A stretch of DNA of 64,000 nt. It comes from Lamellibrachia columna (Eukaryota > Annelida > Polychaeta > Sabellida > Siboglinidae). Numbering within the stretch: position 1 is the stretch's first letter; every line of letters begins with the position of its first letter. Below the pieces are notes generated by a model, which saw nothing but the letters and a program-made list of their open reading frames with translations, did not search any database and had not been told where the DNA came from. This document shows, piece by piece, positions 1-12,484 of the stretch. Location: contig OY759261.1 of assembly GCA_963662155.1 (NCBI GenBank), positions 70,372,669-70,436,668 on the forward strand, given 5' to 3'. Both the position numbers and the translations under genes were made by a program.

Positions 1-2
1 AT

Positions 3-551
3 ATACTTGAGAGGGCAACGGGGGAAGCTATAGCTCATGCTGTCATCGAATTCCTCAATCGGTGTAACACAGAAAGCAGGAAGTGTATCGAAATTCTTGC
101 TCTACTCCCCGTGATCATTTCAGAAACGGGAAATGTACAATATGCTGTGGACGCGTTGATGTTCTTGGAGTCAGATATGCCAAATGTCTCTTCGCTGCGA
201 GCTGAGCTGAATGAATGGCCGCGCTATTTGAGAATCACAGAGCCCACACAGTCATCGTCCTCGCCTAACCTGGCTGAATGTCTCGAGCACGCAGATGAAG
301 ACATCTTCCCGAATGTCCGCACCCTGTTGAGGAACGGTTGCACTCTTCCTGTTGGAAGTTGTGAGGCAGAGCGTTCATTCCCCTACCTGCGACGGGTCAA
401 AACTTACCTACGCAACAGGATGGTGAAAGATCGGCTTTCTGGGCTCACTGTGATGAACACGAACCACGGCACGGAGATTGATCTGGAAACAGCTTGTCAA
501 ATGTTCATAGTAAGGAACAAACGGAAAATGTTCTCAAGCTACATACTGTAG
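3..551 (+). mobile_element. hAT transposase-like C-terminal fragment (or domesticated relative), cut by left edge
   Basis: An open frame runs from the window edge to a stop at 549-551, about 182 codons, of which the last 146 follow an ATG at 111. The C-terminal part reads TLPVGSCEAERSFPYLRRVK and continues with TYLRNRMVKDRLSGL, the typical hAT dimerisation region seen in hAT transposases and in proteins annotated as 52 kDa repressor (THAP0) or ZMYM1-like. These promote transposase dimerisation next to an RNase H-like catalytic core, which would lie left of the window. The frame is intact, so the source may be young or domesticated. Terminal inverted repeats are not visible here. It could equally be a host gene derived from a hAT element; the N-terminal part would be needed to decide. 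Confidence 0.75.
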
Positions 552-3100
552 CAATAATCAACGTGACTCAAATCACGTGTGCTAATATTATCACAACGGA
601 AAAAGCAATGAGTAGTGAAGTTTGCTGTGTAATGATTAAAAGATGAATAACATTTATTAAAACATGGCTGATATAAACAGTTTCTAGTATTTAGTTGTTT
701 CCAGCACCCAGCAATCTTCTGTTAACTATTGTCTGCATAATTATATTGTGGTTAGAATGGTGTGGTCTTTTGAGGTCTTATTCAACTAGTTAGCCTTTTC
801 ATAACTGTTTCGCCAAGCTGACCTCAGTGGATCTTTAACGTCCCAAATTGAGACGGGACCGACACTAACGTGATCTCCGTGTTACGAGGGACACACAATC
901 CAAAAATGGCGAGAGTCAGGTTTATATACCAAATCTACCGTGTCCGGTTTGCGTCTTGAACTCAGAACTATGGCATGAAAGGTGGATGTGCTAATTACTA
1001 CATGTACAATTTTGGGTTTTGTAATAAAAGTACACAATGTCAATTAGTTATGTCACACTGTTCTTCTTTCTAGGGTGTATGTTTCTCTATGATGCGTTTT
1101 AATTTACATGGCTCAAATGTATCAGGAAACGTCTTAATCTACAAGTTTGCACTCACTGTTGTTATATGGTACTACTATACTACTTTTAGCAGAATGTCTC
1201 CCAATTCAAATTCAGATCATGAATCGAATAGTGCGCTTTATACAGAGTAGCTTAAAATGCAACAACAGTTTGGATAGAGAATCTCTTGAAAGGGCAATCT
1301 AGCCTTTCAGTGTATTGGTTCATATATGTCTAAGTTTCAATTACACCTTGTCTCAGTTCAAACTTGATGTCACGACTTTCTGTAATATTAAATCTAGCTA
1401 CTTTTATTATATCATTCAGAAACACTATCAGAAGGGACTGGACGAGAAATTATTAAACACAGTTTCCTTGATAAAGTGATGAATAATATAAAGAATGCGT
1501 GTAGCACTTTTTTAGTCAAAGACGTCTATAGTCTCTCTGTGTGCAAAGATACTCGTTTTTGTATTAAACATTTGCATTACTAAAGTTGCTTTAGTCAATA
1601 TTGCAATAAATGGCATATGACAAATGTTTAATATTGTCTTTTCGTATGGCCATTTTCAGACGCACCACATTTTCTTCGTTGGAACAGGCCTACCTACAGG
1701 TGTAAATGAAACAAAATCCACTGCATTTATCCGAAACTCTAGACTCAAAAGTAGTTGCACCTCATCTACTGTAAATGCGACATTCGAAGTTATACTTATT
1801 TGACGAATATAAGAAAGTACATAGGACTACTTTGTCACAATTTTTATATTTTCAGCAAATCCGTATTGTATACTGAAAATTCGTACGATGTCGCATGTCT
1901 GAATAATTTTGGGTTGATTACATTAGGCCCTAACTCGCTTAAAACCAGATTATGGGTGTCCCAAATTACACAATTTCATGTGTTTTGTCTAAAATACATC
2001 AAATGGGTACCCCCTCAAACACCCATCCACCCCCGAGGCGCTTCGTTTCGCTCCTTCGATGCTTCATACATTACCTTGGTCCCCCGTGTTTCTAAATCCT
2101 GGATCCGCCCCAGTATTAAGACCCTCTACCCGGGGTCACGAGGGGAGCACCAGTGAGTTATCATGCCACAAACACACGTCACCATTGATAGCGGGTCAAT
2201 ATTTCGTGCCAATCTACGTCAGTAATCTCGTCTGTCTTTATGAAGTATTCAGTTAAATGCCATTGGACTAACATTGTCTCTGTCTTATCAATACATTACA
2301 TATAAATATATAAATTGGATCTTTTGATGTTGCACTGCAGGACTTTTCAGTAGAAATGTCCGTTTGATACACCAACTATTTGAATTGTACGACGGTGTCG
2401 CTGCCTGTCACGATTCAAACGGCGAACAAATGTAACCATGGGTAGCAAATAAATATTGATCCTCTTTGTCTGTCTTTCCTTTGCTTTATCATTACAGCAC
2501 GTTTGTCTTTTTGTAGTTAGAGTAGATTGGAGGCAGTTAATCTAGAAGCGGTGAAACATGTACTCCCTGTGTGGTATGGTTTATTCAGCCCTAATATTCA
2601 CAGGAACATGAGGCGAGCCCCAGTGAGCCTTCACGCCAGTCCGCTCTGACAGAACAAAGGCATCATACAAGCTAGTGTCATTCTACACGAACACTGTCAA
2701 ATGTACATAAGCGACAATGTCACAATGTGCAGTATCACAACATTTATTGCAAATCCCATTTGATTACTTGGTCAGTTAGACAGTCTTCAAGACCACATTC
2801 GTGGTTGCTGCAATTTGGCTGGTTGACATTATGTTGATGTTCTCTATACAAATAATGTGTTGTCGTGGACCGATGAAGATATCGAAGCATAACCCATTAC
2901 TGAGAATATGTTATTCCATGCAAGTGTATCAAAATAAACTATTACAGTTGGTCCGTTAAAGATTCGCATATATATATATATATATCCTCGGCTTGTCGAT
3001 GATTAAAGATTACATTCTAAGAATCTTATTGTGTAGAGCATGCGATCTTTGTAAAATAGAAAATGTATTTATAGTTTAATGGCTACGTTATCTACTTCCA
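552..3100. other. Non-coding stretch, no gene recognised
   Basis: AT-rich sequence without convincing exons. It contains a short TA tract near 2970-2986, and a dispersed-repeat segment at about 2385-2515 that matches about 8330-8440 (both contain GATTCAAACGGCGAACAAAT). A smaller match near 2890-2945 pairs with about 8530-8580. Short open frames here show no recognisable domain. Confidence 0.6.
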
Positions 3101-3338
3101 CTAACTTAATTGTGCAATGTACTCTTAATAGTGATGTATATACCAGGTCAGGTTTGTGGGGTAACTTAATTGTACAATGTACTCTTAATAGTGATGTATA
3201 TACCAGGTCAGATTTGTGGGGTAACTTAATTGTACAACGTACTCTTAATAGTGATGTATATACCAGGTCAGATTTGTGGGGTAACTTAATTGTATAATGT
3301 ACTCTTAATAGTGATGTATATACCAGGTCAGATTTGCT
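3101..3338. repeat. 60-bp tandem repeat, about 4 copies
   Basis: Four nearly identical 60-bp units, each containing ACTCTTAATAGTGATGTATA followed by TACCAGGTCAG. The 72-codon open frame across them exists only because 60 is divisible by three, so I do not call it a gene. Confidence 0.9.
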
Positions 3339-3344
3339 CAGATC

Positions 3345-3478
3345 GTGGATACGTGCATTATATACTACTATACTATTATATAATTTTTCATACTTTTCTT
3401 TTTGTTTTTTACTATGGACTCGATGTATACTTCAATGTACGTTATGTCTGAAATAAGCAGTTATTATTATTATTGTTG
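3345..3478 (+). mobile_element. Possible LINE 3' tail
   Basis: A T-rich stretch followed by GTACGTTATGTCTGAAATAA and a short TTATTATTATTATTG tail resembles the 3' ends of invertebrate non-LTR retrotransposons, which finish in short A/T-rich microsatellites. There is no coding sequence, so the assignment is tentative. Confidence 0.35.
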
Positions 3479-3613
3479 ATATCGACTTAAGTGGGTGGCA
3501 GTCAAGTCAATGATATCGACTTAAGTGGCAGTCAAGTCAATGATATCGACTTAAGTGGGTGGCAGTCAAGTCAATGATATCGACTTAAGTGGGTGGCAGT
3601 CAAGTCAATGATA
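3478..3613. repeat. 34-bp tandem repeat, 4 copies
   Basis: Four units beginning GATATCGACTTAAGTGG and ending GCAGTCAAGTCAAT. The second unit lacks the 4-bp GTGG step, giving 30 bp. Immediately follows the TTATT-type tail. Confidence 0.9.
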
Positions 3614-4262
3614 GATCAGGCTCTACTCTACGTTTCTGGGAAGCATTCCAATTCGATGCAAACCGTGCACACTTTATTTAAAACTGCTTCCTCAACTGAT
3701 TTATCCTATCGCAAATCCAGTTCATTGGTGTCCAAATATGTAGTGTGTGAATAGTTTATGTAACATTCGCAGTCGATTTAATAAAAAAAATGCATATTTT
3801 TGTTCAAATCATCAAAAGAATTGACTTTAGTCGTTAGATCTGGTAAGGATCAAAATAGTGGATATTCAAAACGTTAAGCACTGTTTGGGTAAATGCTGAT
3901 CATGGGCATGACTTCCATCCTCTTCCATCGACAATCACATGACAAGGTTACGAAATTTCACCAAGGAACAAAATCTTGATTTTTCATGTTGCAGTGGATA
4001 CTAATTAGGTTTGTTTTTTAGCAAAATTAATTTGAAATGAGACTAGCAAAAAAATCGAATTGGTTAAGCACCTTTAAGAAATTAATCACATACTTTTTAG
4101 TATGTCCATTACGTCTATTAACTAGACGGTCCAATTTCGACCGAAATATTTAGCAATTCAGAGCAAATTTGCTGTGACACTCAACGTTACTCTGATGTTA
4201 GTGCCGTAAGCACTGCCGTTTTCTGTACATGGAAACAAACACGGAAATAACGTATTAAGCAA
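3614..4262. other. Non-coding, nothing recognised except a short shared segment
   Basis: About 3810-3845 contains an inverted match to about 33481-33520 (shared CAGATCTAACGACTA on the other strand), so a short dispersed repeat is present. No gene signal. Confidence 0.5.
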
Positions 4263-4490
4263 TTGATACACACACGTGCACGCACCCACAAGCATGCAAG
4301 CGCAAGCGCACGCATCCACAAGCATGCACGCGCACCCACACACGTGCACGCGTGCCGAACACCAGCGCATTCGCCCGCTCACGCGCCAACTCGCACCCAC
4401 GCGCGCCCTCGCGCTCTCACACACGCACCCACGCACGTACCCACGCACGAACCCACACACGCTCGCGCGCGCACACACACCCACAGATAA
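4263..4490. repeat. Imperfect CACGCACC-type low-complexity tract
   Basis: About 230 bp of alternating purine-pyrimidine AC/GC sequence built from CACACG, CACGCACC and GCGCGC. The overlapping open frames on both strands are composition artefacts. Confidence 0.9.
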
Positions 4491-4574
4491 TATACTTTAA
4501 AACAATAACATATTCAGCTCGACAACCGTAGGTGCAACCACGTTGTGAAAGCGCGTTACCTACTTAATTTTCGT

Positions 4575-5014
4575 AATTCAATATCGCGAGGAAAATATAT
4601 ACTGCCAGATAATGTGTTATGTTTGGTATCGTCTATAAACATGTGAACTTTTTATCAAAGGGGTGAACCTGACTGTCAGAGGTAAATTCAATATCGCGAG
4701 GAAAATATATACTGCCAGATAATGTGTTATGTTTGGTATCGTCTATAAACATGTGAACTTTTTATCAAAGGGGTGAACCTGACTCTCAGAGGTAAATTCA
4801 ATATCGCGAGGAAAATATATACTGCCAGATAATGTGTTATGTTTGGTATCGTCTATAAACATGTGAACTTTTTATCAAAGGGGTGAACCTGACTGTCAGA
4901 GGTAAATTCAATATCGCGAGGAAAATATATACTGCCAGATAATGTGTTATGTTTGGTATCGTCTATAAACATGTGAACTTTTTATCGAAGGGGTGAACCT
5001 GACTGTCAGAGGTA
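4575..5014. repeat. 110-bp tandem repeat, 4 copies
   Basis: Four 110-bp units starting AATTCAATATCGCGAGGAAA and ending CTGTCAGAGGTA. They differ only by single bases (for example ACTCTCAGA in one unit and TATCGAAGG in the last), so the amplification is recent. The flank on the right belongs to a dispersed repeat also seen at about 8180. Confidence 0.95.
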
Positions 5015-5115
5015 AATTGCACCTGTGCCCTCTAATTACCAACTTCTGAAGCATGTATTGTGGCGGCAGTCAACAAAGGCACCACGAGGCCAGTCACGAA
5101 CCTGACCTGCTGTTG
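5015..5115. repeat. Dispersed repeat segment, partial copy
   Basis: About 100 bp matching about 8180-8290 (shared GAGGTAAATTG, CAGTCA or CAGTAA, GTCACGAAC). The 8.2-kb locus carries this segment joined to the one also found at 2.4 kb, so the three loci share one repeat family. Confidence 0.6.
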
Positions 5116-5563
5116 GCCTGCTGAACCGACATGAACATTCAATATGCGCACTAGCAATTATGAAACGCCACTGTTTAGTAAGACACATTCCGTCCACAGT
5201 GATTTGTATATTGCGGAAAGCACCATGCTAAAGACAGGTCCAGCGCGGTACAACATTGATTTACCTTGCACGAAAACAGGGATAGGTGTAGCTTCCTATG
5301 TATTGCAAAAACAAACAATCAAACGGTTTATGCTATGAGTTTGCTTCGTAATAGTGTGGTTGTCTTAGTTTGCACGACGCAAGTTTCCAGTGACAAGTCA
5401 ACTCGTGGAACATCGGCCAAGTCACATCACGTCATTTGCTTCAAATACGTTCTTGGGCTAACATATCGTTTGATCAGCAATTGCAAATGCTGCGTAAGGC
5501 CTGTCTCAATTATATATAATTATGTTATGGTCCATGACCATTATGTTACACCACCTAGGGGAG

Positions 5564-7529
5564 AGTTGCCGGGATTGGGTGTATTCCATATTACTGTATA
5601 CCGTGGCATCCTCTATCGATTATGTTATTCATCAGTGGCATTTCGGATGGCACGGTAAGTTTCGACAAAATAGCAATACTTTTTAAAAATTTATCACCGG
5701 AAGTAGGTTTTCTATGTCCCAGATATAATAATCAGGCCGTGATATGTTATCAGTACAGCACTATTAGTCATATTTACAGGCGAAAATGTATGTCCATCAC
5801 GAGTATAGGAAACCAACGTATGTAGTGATAATAAGAATTTTAAAATGGATGTCGTCTGCTTGTGATGACAATGCAATATTTTTAACACGTGAAATTCCAC
5901 GATTTGACCACTGCAGTTGCCACAGTTGGACCAGTGACCCTCATTAGGGTATGCATCAATATATGTGTAGTTACTCCAATACAGTTTATTAATTATCAGA
6001 AAGTAATATTAGACAAGAAAGCAATTATAATAATGCAAATAAAGGAAATTACTAAGTGGTCCAATCGAGGGAACTTGTAACAGAACACATTTGGTCACAG
6101 GTAGATTTACATTGTTTCGGACTACCAAAGACTTTATGTGGTGCCAATGGTCATATATAAACGGAAGTGGACGAAAATAGAATTGATAAATGGTGGACCT
6201 CCGGGGGCAAAGGCTGGATGTCCAATGAGGGGTTTGTTACTTGGCTGTGACATTTCGTAGATTTTGTTAAACAAATGAAGGAGACTATTGTGCTCAGACT
6301 AGATAGCCACGTGACGCACACAAAGAATTTGGTAGCAACTGGAACGGTTCGGGAAGCTGGTGTGGTCATGGTCTCACTTCAGCCACACACGACTGACAGA
6401 CTCCAGCCTTTGGATTTTCGGACCGTTTGGGAAATACTCGATGATGTATTGAGGATATGGATAAGAGAACATGTAGGCAGATCAGCGACAACATGGCAAG
6501 TCGCCGAAAGTCTTAATGTGGCGTACAGAAAAGCGGCGTCCCTCCAGAATGCTGTTAGTGGCTTCAGAAAGGCAGGTCTGTGACCACTGATCATATACGT
6601 ATTCCAAGACACCGACTTCGCTGCTGCTACGGTAACTAATGTTATCACGGAAGTTGCACAACCCTACGCCACCTCTGACACTTGTTGTTGTAACTCCAGC
6701 ACTGACAGCTGTTGCCATGGAAGCTGTACCAGAGTTATGCCCACCGAAGAAAGAAACTAATTAAACAAAGCAAAGTCGGACCGGAGATAGCTACGTCTAC
6801 TTGGCCTACATCCACCCAAGAGCCCAGTACTTCCAAAACCACTGCAATTCAATCGAGAGATGCAAAACTGGTCAGTCGTGCAACATTGTCTACGATATAA
6901 TGCGACAAGTAATGGATGTGACGAAACAAACTGCGGCGGTGCAGTGCATGTAAATTGTGGGACAGAACAGGTTCCGATAGCCCCTGAATCATGACATCGC
7001 AGTGTACGGATTGAAGTTGACACTATGCAGGCATAATGCGACGAGTAATGGATGTGATGAAAGACTCTATTGTGCCAGTGCAGGCAATTGGGAGACAGAA
7101 CATGTTGTGATGGGCTCTAAAGGATGTCGATCATTTCCGCTAACTTATTCCGGAACCACTGACAGAAGACTATGAACATTAGGCCCTGTTAACGTTTCAT
7201 TTGACTGTTGATTAATTTTATGTTCCTAATGAACACTATATGTTACTTGTGTTTCAATTCATAATTATGCTTAGTCCTATATAATAATTTTATTTCTGGT
7301 CCAATCGAAGACATTGGGTGGTCCAATCGAGGAAATCGTGGCCACGATTGGACCGTTTTGTAATTTTTTTTAATTGAATTTTTTTTTAATTCATCAATGA
7401 TTTTTTTTATTAGTAGCATGTTGTTGAAAATAAAATATAAACTCTATGATAATATATTGTCTACAGCAATTCCATTTGTTTTCGCGTCTATATTCAAGTT
7501 TATCGTTAGGGGTCCCAATCCCGGCAACT
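5564..7529 (+). mobile_element. Degenerate pogo-like DDE DNA transposon with candidate inverted termini
   Basis: AGTTGCCGGGATTGGG at 5564-5579 is matched exactly, inverted, by CCCAATCCCGGCAACT at 7514-7529. This gives a candidate element of about 1.97 kb around a decayed DDE_1-type transposase. GGTCCAATCG recurs inside (about 6058, 7300 and 7320, inverted at 7345-7354), possibly subterminal protein-binding repeats. The outer ends diverge beyond the 16-bp match and no clean TA target duplication is seen, so the exact boundaries are uncertain. Confidence 0.6.
6178..6583 (+). pseudogene. Relic of pogo/Tigger/jerky-type DDE transposase
   Basis: The frame reads through GGKGWMSNEGFVTWL, hits a stop near 6250, then continues LDSHVTHTKN, AREAGVVMVSLQPHT-like and DRLQPLDF, ending AASLQNAVSGFRKAGL. 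These are the DDE_1 superfamily landmarks (second catalytic Asp in LDxHxxH, the PHTTHxLQPLD block and the NAVxGFRKxGI motif). In the intact family this enzyme cuts and pastes the element in the nucleus. Here the N-terminal DNA-binding HTH region is not recognisable and the stop breaks the catalytic domain, so it is a pseudogene. Confidence 0.8.
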
Positions 7530-7734
7530 TCTTCTTCTTCTTCCACTTAACCTCAGTTAGCCACATATAAATGTGGCTAGAGTATTTTCGAGCTGTGATC
7601 ACTATTGCGTGGGAGCGGGTGATGTAATGCCGGTTCGTGTCCGTTTTAGTCAGAATATGTCGTGTCTGCGTAGTTAGGCAATAAATTAGTGCATGGGCTA
7701 TATGATATCTAGTAATAAGGGCTGTATAATTGTT

Positions 7735-7935
7735 CTATGTTGGCATGGTGAGAAGTAATTGTCTAAACCTTTCTACTGATGGTTGGCCAACTAATTCGTG
7801 TTCCACTCTTGTTCCACAGTCTGATGGCGCTGGGGAAGAATGAGAATGGGTTCCAGTAAACCTAGGCACAAGTAATTCAACGTGGAACCCGGGAACAACG
7901 TTGAAATCGAAGACTTTATGAAGTGGTTTCAAACA
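7735..7935 (-). mobile_element. LINE C-terminal relic
   Basis: On the minus strand the translation contains SFFPSAIRLWNKSGTR in one frame and QPSVERFRQLLLTM in the adjacent frame. Together they resemble the conserved C-terminus of many non-LTR retrotransposon ORF2 proteins (NSFFPRTIRxWNxLP then a final helix). A frameshift separates the parts. No reverse-transcriptase core is visible. Confidence 0.5.
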
Positions 7936-8179
7936 CCTTGCGCACGTTCAAATAAATTAATAGACTTTGGAAGGAAGAAATTCATCTAAATTGTACGCGT
8001 GGCCTACGTCGTTTTAATTATTCAATGCCGCGAGGCGAAGGATCGTCACATAATCTACGACGGTCTTGCCAATCTGATAACATGTTCTTTGATATCGATC
8101 CAACCGTGTCCGCCTGTGCGTTCGTAGCGTACAACAATAACATGTAAAGCGATATACATGACCAGATTCAATAAGGTAA

Positions 8180-8600
8180 GAGGTAAATTGTACCCTATTC
8201 TTTCTAATTAAAAAGTGCTGAAACATCAAACAGGTATTATGGCAGCATTCAGTAAACGCACAGCCAGTCCGGTCACGAACTTGACCGACGTTGAGCTAAG
8301 GGATGGTCGCGTGGTTCTCAGAGTCCACCAAACGTATGTCATGATTCAAACGGCGAACAAATATCACCATGGGAAGGAAATAAATACTGATCCTCTTTTT
8401 TCTGTATTTTCTTTGTTTTTCATTACAGCACATTATTAACTAAATAAATTATTCACACGTTATCTTGGTAATGCAAATTTACCAAAATAAACTAGTATAA
8501 ACAGTTAGCAATTAAACGTGTCCTGCAATTAGCTAAAATATGTTATTCCATGCTGTGCACCAAATTAAGCTATTACAAACTATTCACAAATACCAAATAT
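8180..8600. repeat. Longest copy of a dispersed repeat family
   Basis: This locus joins segments that occur separately at 5015-5115, 2385-2515 and about 2890-2945, including GATTCAAACGGCGAACAAAT and ATGTTATTCCATGC. It has no recognised protein coding capacity. It is probably a non-autonomous element, class unknown. Confidence 0.55.
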
Positions 8601-9126
8601 CCACACACGGTGTCCCCTTTGTGTGTTTGTGGTGTTTAGCGGTATGTGATCATCTATGTCGAACAAATTAGTATGACACATTGAACTACAATAAAAATAT
8701 TATATTAAATACATCTTGAAGACCAGGACGTGGATTAAGCATGAAAGCTCCACTCATATGTAAGTAAGCATTCTTGTAGGTTTATTCATAGACAAAGAAG
8801 GCTATGCGCGTGACCTCTTCCTTGTTCACTATTCATTGTCTTGGATTTATATGCCGCCTGCCGGCCAATCTAATAATAACAGTTATTATTAGTATCCACA
8901 CTGAATAAATGGCTCCATTAAAAACAGTTTACAGATAGGTTCCATTTAGATAAAAGAAACGTTTTGCCGATAACCGGCAACATAACGTGCAAGTCTGCTC
9001 ACTGTGGATCGTATCTATGTTGGTTGATTAGTGTATACGCGAACACTTGACGCGTAGACTTCGTCTGACAAGACGCCATTTGCACAGGACTGAACCTGTG
9101 CATTTGCGGGACTTGCCACTGTACAT
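8601..9126. other. Presumed 5' flank of gene A
   Basis: Ordinary non-coding sequence up to the ATG at 9127. I see no convincing TATA box or other promoter element. Confidence 0.4.
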
Positions 9127-9688
9127 ATGGTCGTAGCTAACGTTTTAGAGATGCCGCCTGCTCGGAGTGGCTATACGGTCGTCACGTATGTTGGGGATCA
9201 AGAGCAACTGAGAAGAAATATAATCTTCATACAGAAGCTTAGAGAGAAACTGGAGATTAGCAAACAGTACGACACCACAGAGATTATAGAACCTAAAAGT
9301 TTCGACGCTACTATGTCTGCGTGGATCAACACCTCGAAATGTACGCTGCTTATTTTCACACCAAGCTTTGCCAACAAAACCTGGGTGAGAATATTCAACC
9401 AAGGGAAGAAGACTTACAACGCGCGCACTAATGCGGGAGGAAGGTTAATTCCCGTGATCATGCCTGGCTTCAGAGGAACCGCTCTGCTCAGTCTCCTTAA
9501 CACCCGGGCTGTATTGGCAAATAAGCCAGTTGAATTTGGACGATACTGGAAGAAAGACGAAGGCGCATGGGACAAGCTTACCAATACTATCAAAGCGTTG
9601 GAACGCAACTACGTGAGCAGAGAATGTATCAATCTGGTGGAGTTCAGTAAAGACATGACGAACATCACGCATAATCGAATCCCTCCAG
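9127..9688 (+). CDS. Gene A exon 1: TIR-like domain
   Basis: Encodes about 187 residues. Residues 14-158 look like a divergent TIR domain: a box-1-like first strand YTVVTYVGDQ (16-25), the strand CTLLIFTPSF (72-81), a box-2-like RLIPVIMPG (106-114) and a box-3-like FGRYWKKDEGAW (137-148). TIR domains self-associate, and some cleave NAD+; an obvious catalytic Glu assignment cannot be made by eye. The start is the first ATG of the open frame, 18 bases into ACTGTACATATGG. The exon ends CCTCCAG|GTAAGT in phase 1. It could instead be a SEFIR-type relative. Confidence 0.75.
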
Positions 9689-9754
9689 GTAAGTTTGACT
9701 AATTTAGTATTATTTACATAGCTAATTAATATATATTTACATAATATATACATA

Positions 9755-9945
<191 letters not shown>

Positions 9946-9968
9946 TATGTCATTTGATAGCCAAGCAC

Positions 9969-12484
9969 TATTTGGCCAGGACTATGTCGGTGGATCGCCT
10001 CGCTCTGTTTGGACAGGACTATGTCGGTAGATCGCCTCGCACTGTTTGGACAGGACTATGTCGGTAGACCGCCTCTGACTGTTTGGACAGGACTATGTCG
10101 GCAGATCGCCTCGCACTGTTTGGACAGGACTATGTCGGCAGATCGCCTCGCACTGTTTGGACAGGACTTTGTCGGCAGATCGCCTCGCACTGTTTGGACA
10201 GGACTCTGTCGGCAGATCGCCTCGCACTGTTTGGACAGGACTTTGTCGGTAGATCGCCTCGCACTGTTTGGACAGGACTATGTCGGCAGATCGCCTCGCA
10301 CTGTTTGGACAGGACTATGTCGGTGGACTGCCTCTCACTGTTTGGACAGGACTACGTTGGTAGACCGCCTCGCATTGTTTGGACAGGACTATGTCGGTAG
10401 ATCGCCTCGCTCTGTTTGAACAGGACTATGTCGGTAGATCGCCTCGCACTGTTTGGACAGGAATATGTCGGTAGACCGCCTCTCACTGTTTGGACAGGAC
10501 TATGTCGGCAGATCGCTTCGCACTGTTTGGACAGGACTATGTCGGTAGACCGCCTCTCACTATTTGGACAGGACTATGTCGGCAGATCGCCTCGCACTGG
10601 TTGGACAGGACTATGTCGGTAGACCGCCTCTCACTGTTTGGACAGGACTACGTTGGTAGACCGCCTTGCACTGTTTGGACAGGACTATGTCGGTAGACTG
10701 CCTCTCACTGTTTGGACAGGACTAAGTTGGTAGACCGCCTCTCACTGTTTGGACAGGACTATGTCGGTAGACTGCCTCTCACTGTTTGGACAGGACTACG
10801 TTGATAGACTGCCTCTCACTGTTTAGACAGGACTATGTCGGTAGACCGCCTCGCACTGTTTGGACAGGACTATGTCGGCAGACCGCCTCGCACTGTTTGG
10901 ACAGGACTATGTCGGTAGACCGCCTCGCACTGTTTGGACAGGACTATGTCGGTAGACCGCCTCGCACTGTTTGGACAGGACTATGTCGGTAGATCGCCTC
11001 GCACTGTTTGGACAGGACTATGTCGGTAGACCGCCTCTGACTGTTTGGACAGGACTATGTCGGCAGATCGCCTCGCACTGTTTGGACAGGACTTTGTCGG
11101 CAGATCGCCTCGCACTGTTTGGACAGGACTTTGTCGGCAGATCGCCTCGCACTGTTTGGACAGGACTATGTCGGCAGATCGCCTCGCACTGTTTGGACAG
11201 GACTTTGTCGGTAGATCGCCTCGCACTGTTTGGACAGGACTATGTCGGCAGATCGCCTCGCACTGTTTGGACAGGACTATGTCGGTGGACTGCCTCTCAC
11301 TGTTTGGACAGGACTACGTTGGTAGACCGCCTCGCATTGTTTGGACAGGACTATGTCGGTAGATCGCCTCGCACTGTTTGGACAGGACTATGTCGGCAGA
11401 CAGCCTCGCACTGTTTGGACAGGACTATGTCGGTAGACCGCCTCTCACTGTTTGGACAGGACTATGTCGGCAGATCGCTTCGCACTATTTGGACAGGACT
11501 ATGTCGGTAGACCGCCTCTCACTATTTGGACAGGACTATGTCGGCAGATCGCCTCGCACTGTTTGGACAGGACTATGTCGGTAGACCGCCTCTCACTGTT
11601 TGGACAGGACTACGTTGGTAGACTGCCTCTCACTGTTTGGACAGGACTACGTTGATAGACTGCCTCTCACTGTTTAGACAGGACTATGTCGGTAGACCGC
11701 CTCGCACTGTTTGGACAGGACTATGTCGGCAGACCGCCTCGCACTGTTTGGACAGGACTATGTCGGTAGACCGCCTCGCACTGTTTGGACAGGACTATGT
11801 CGGTAGACCGCCTCGCACTGTTTGGACAGGACTATGTCGGTAGACCGCCTCTCACTGTTTGGACAGGACTATGTCGGTAGACTGCCTCTCACTGTTTGGA
11901 CAGGACTACGTTGGTAGACTGCCTCTCACTGGTTGGACAGGACTATGTCGGCAGACCGCCTCGCACTGTTTGGACAGGACTATGTCGGCAGACAGCCTCG
12001 CACTGTTTGGACAGGACTATGTCGGCAGACCGCCTCGCACTGTTTGGACAGGACTATGTCGGTAGACCGCCTCGCACTGTTTGGACAGGACTATGTCGGT
12101 AGACCGCCTCGCACTGTTTGGACAGGACTATGTCGGTAGACCACCTTTCACTGTTTGGACAGGACTACGTTGGTAGACCGCCTCGTATTGTTTGGACAGG
12201 ACTATGTCGGTAGATCGCCTCGCACTGTTTGGCCAGGACTATGTCGGTAGACCGCCTCGCACTGTTTGGACAGGACTATGTCGGTAGACTGCCTCTCACT
12301 GTTTGGACAGGACTACGTTGGTAGACCGCCTCTCACTGTTTTGACAGGACTATGTCGGTAGACCGCCTCGCACTGTTTGGACAGGACTATGTCGGTAGAC
12401 CGCGTCTCACTGTTTGGACAGGACTACGTCGGTAGACCGCCTCGCATTGTTTGGACAGGACTATGTCAGTAGATCGCCTCGCCC
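9969..12484. repeat. 37-bp minisatellite, about 68 copies, with higher-order structure
   Basis: Units start TGTTTGGACAGGACTATGTC and end GATCGCCTCGCAC, with recurrent variants at the AGATCGCC/AGACCGCC and CGCAC/CTCAC positions. Variant patterns recur 962 bp apart (26 units) over most of the first half, then 851 bp apart (23 units) near 10786 and 11637. So a block of about 0.9 kb was itself duplicated. Three units make 37 codons, which explains the many open frames. It lies wholly inside gene A intron 1. Confidence 0.97.

Noticed and set aside
4158..4500. His/Thr/Ala-rich proteins on both strands
   Set aside because: Composition artefact of an AC/GC-rich tract.
10009..12139. Many frames of 68-179 codons ([16 protein letters not shown])
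   Set aside because: Three 37-bp units equal 37 codons. The frames are repeat translation inside a gene A intron.
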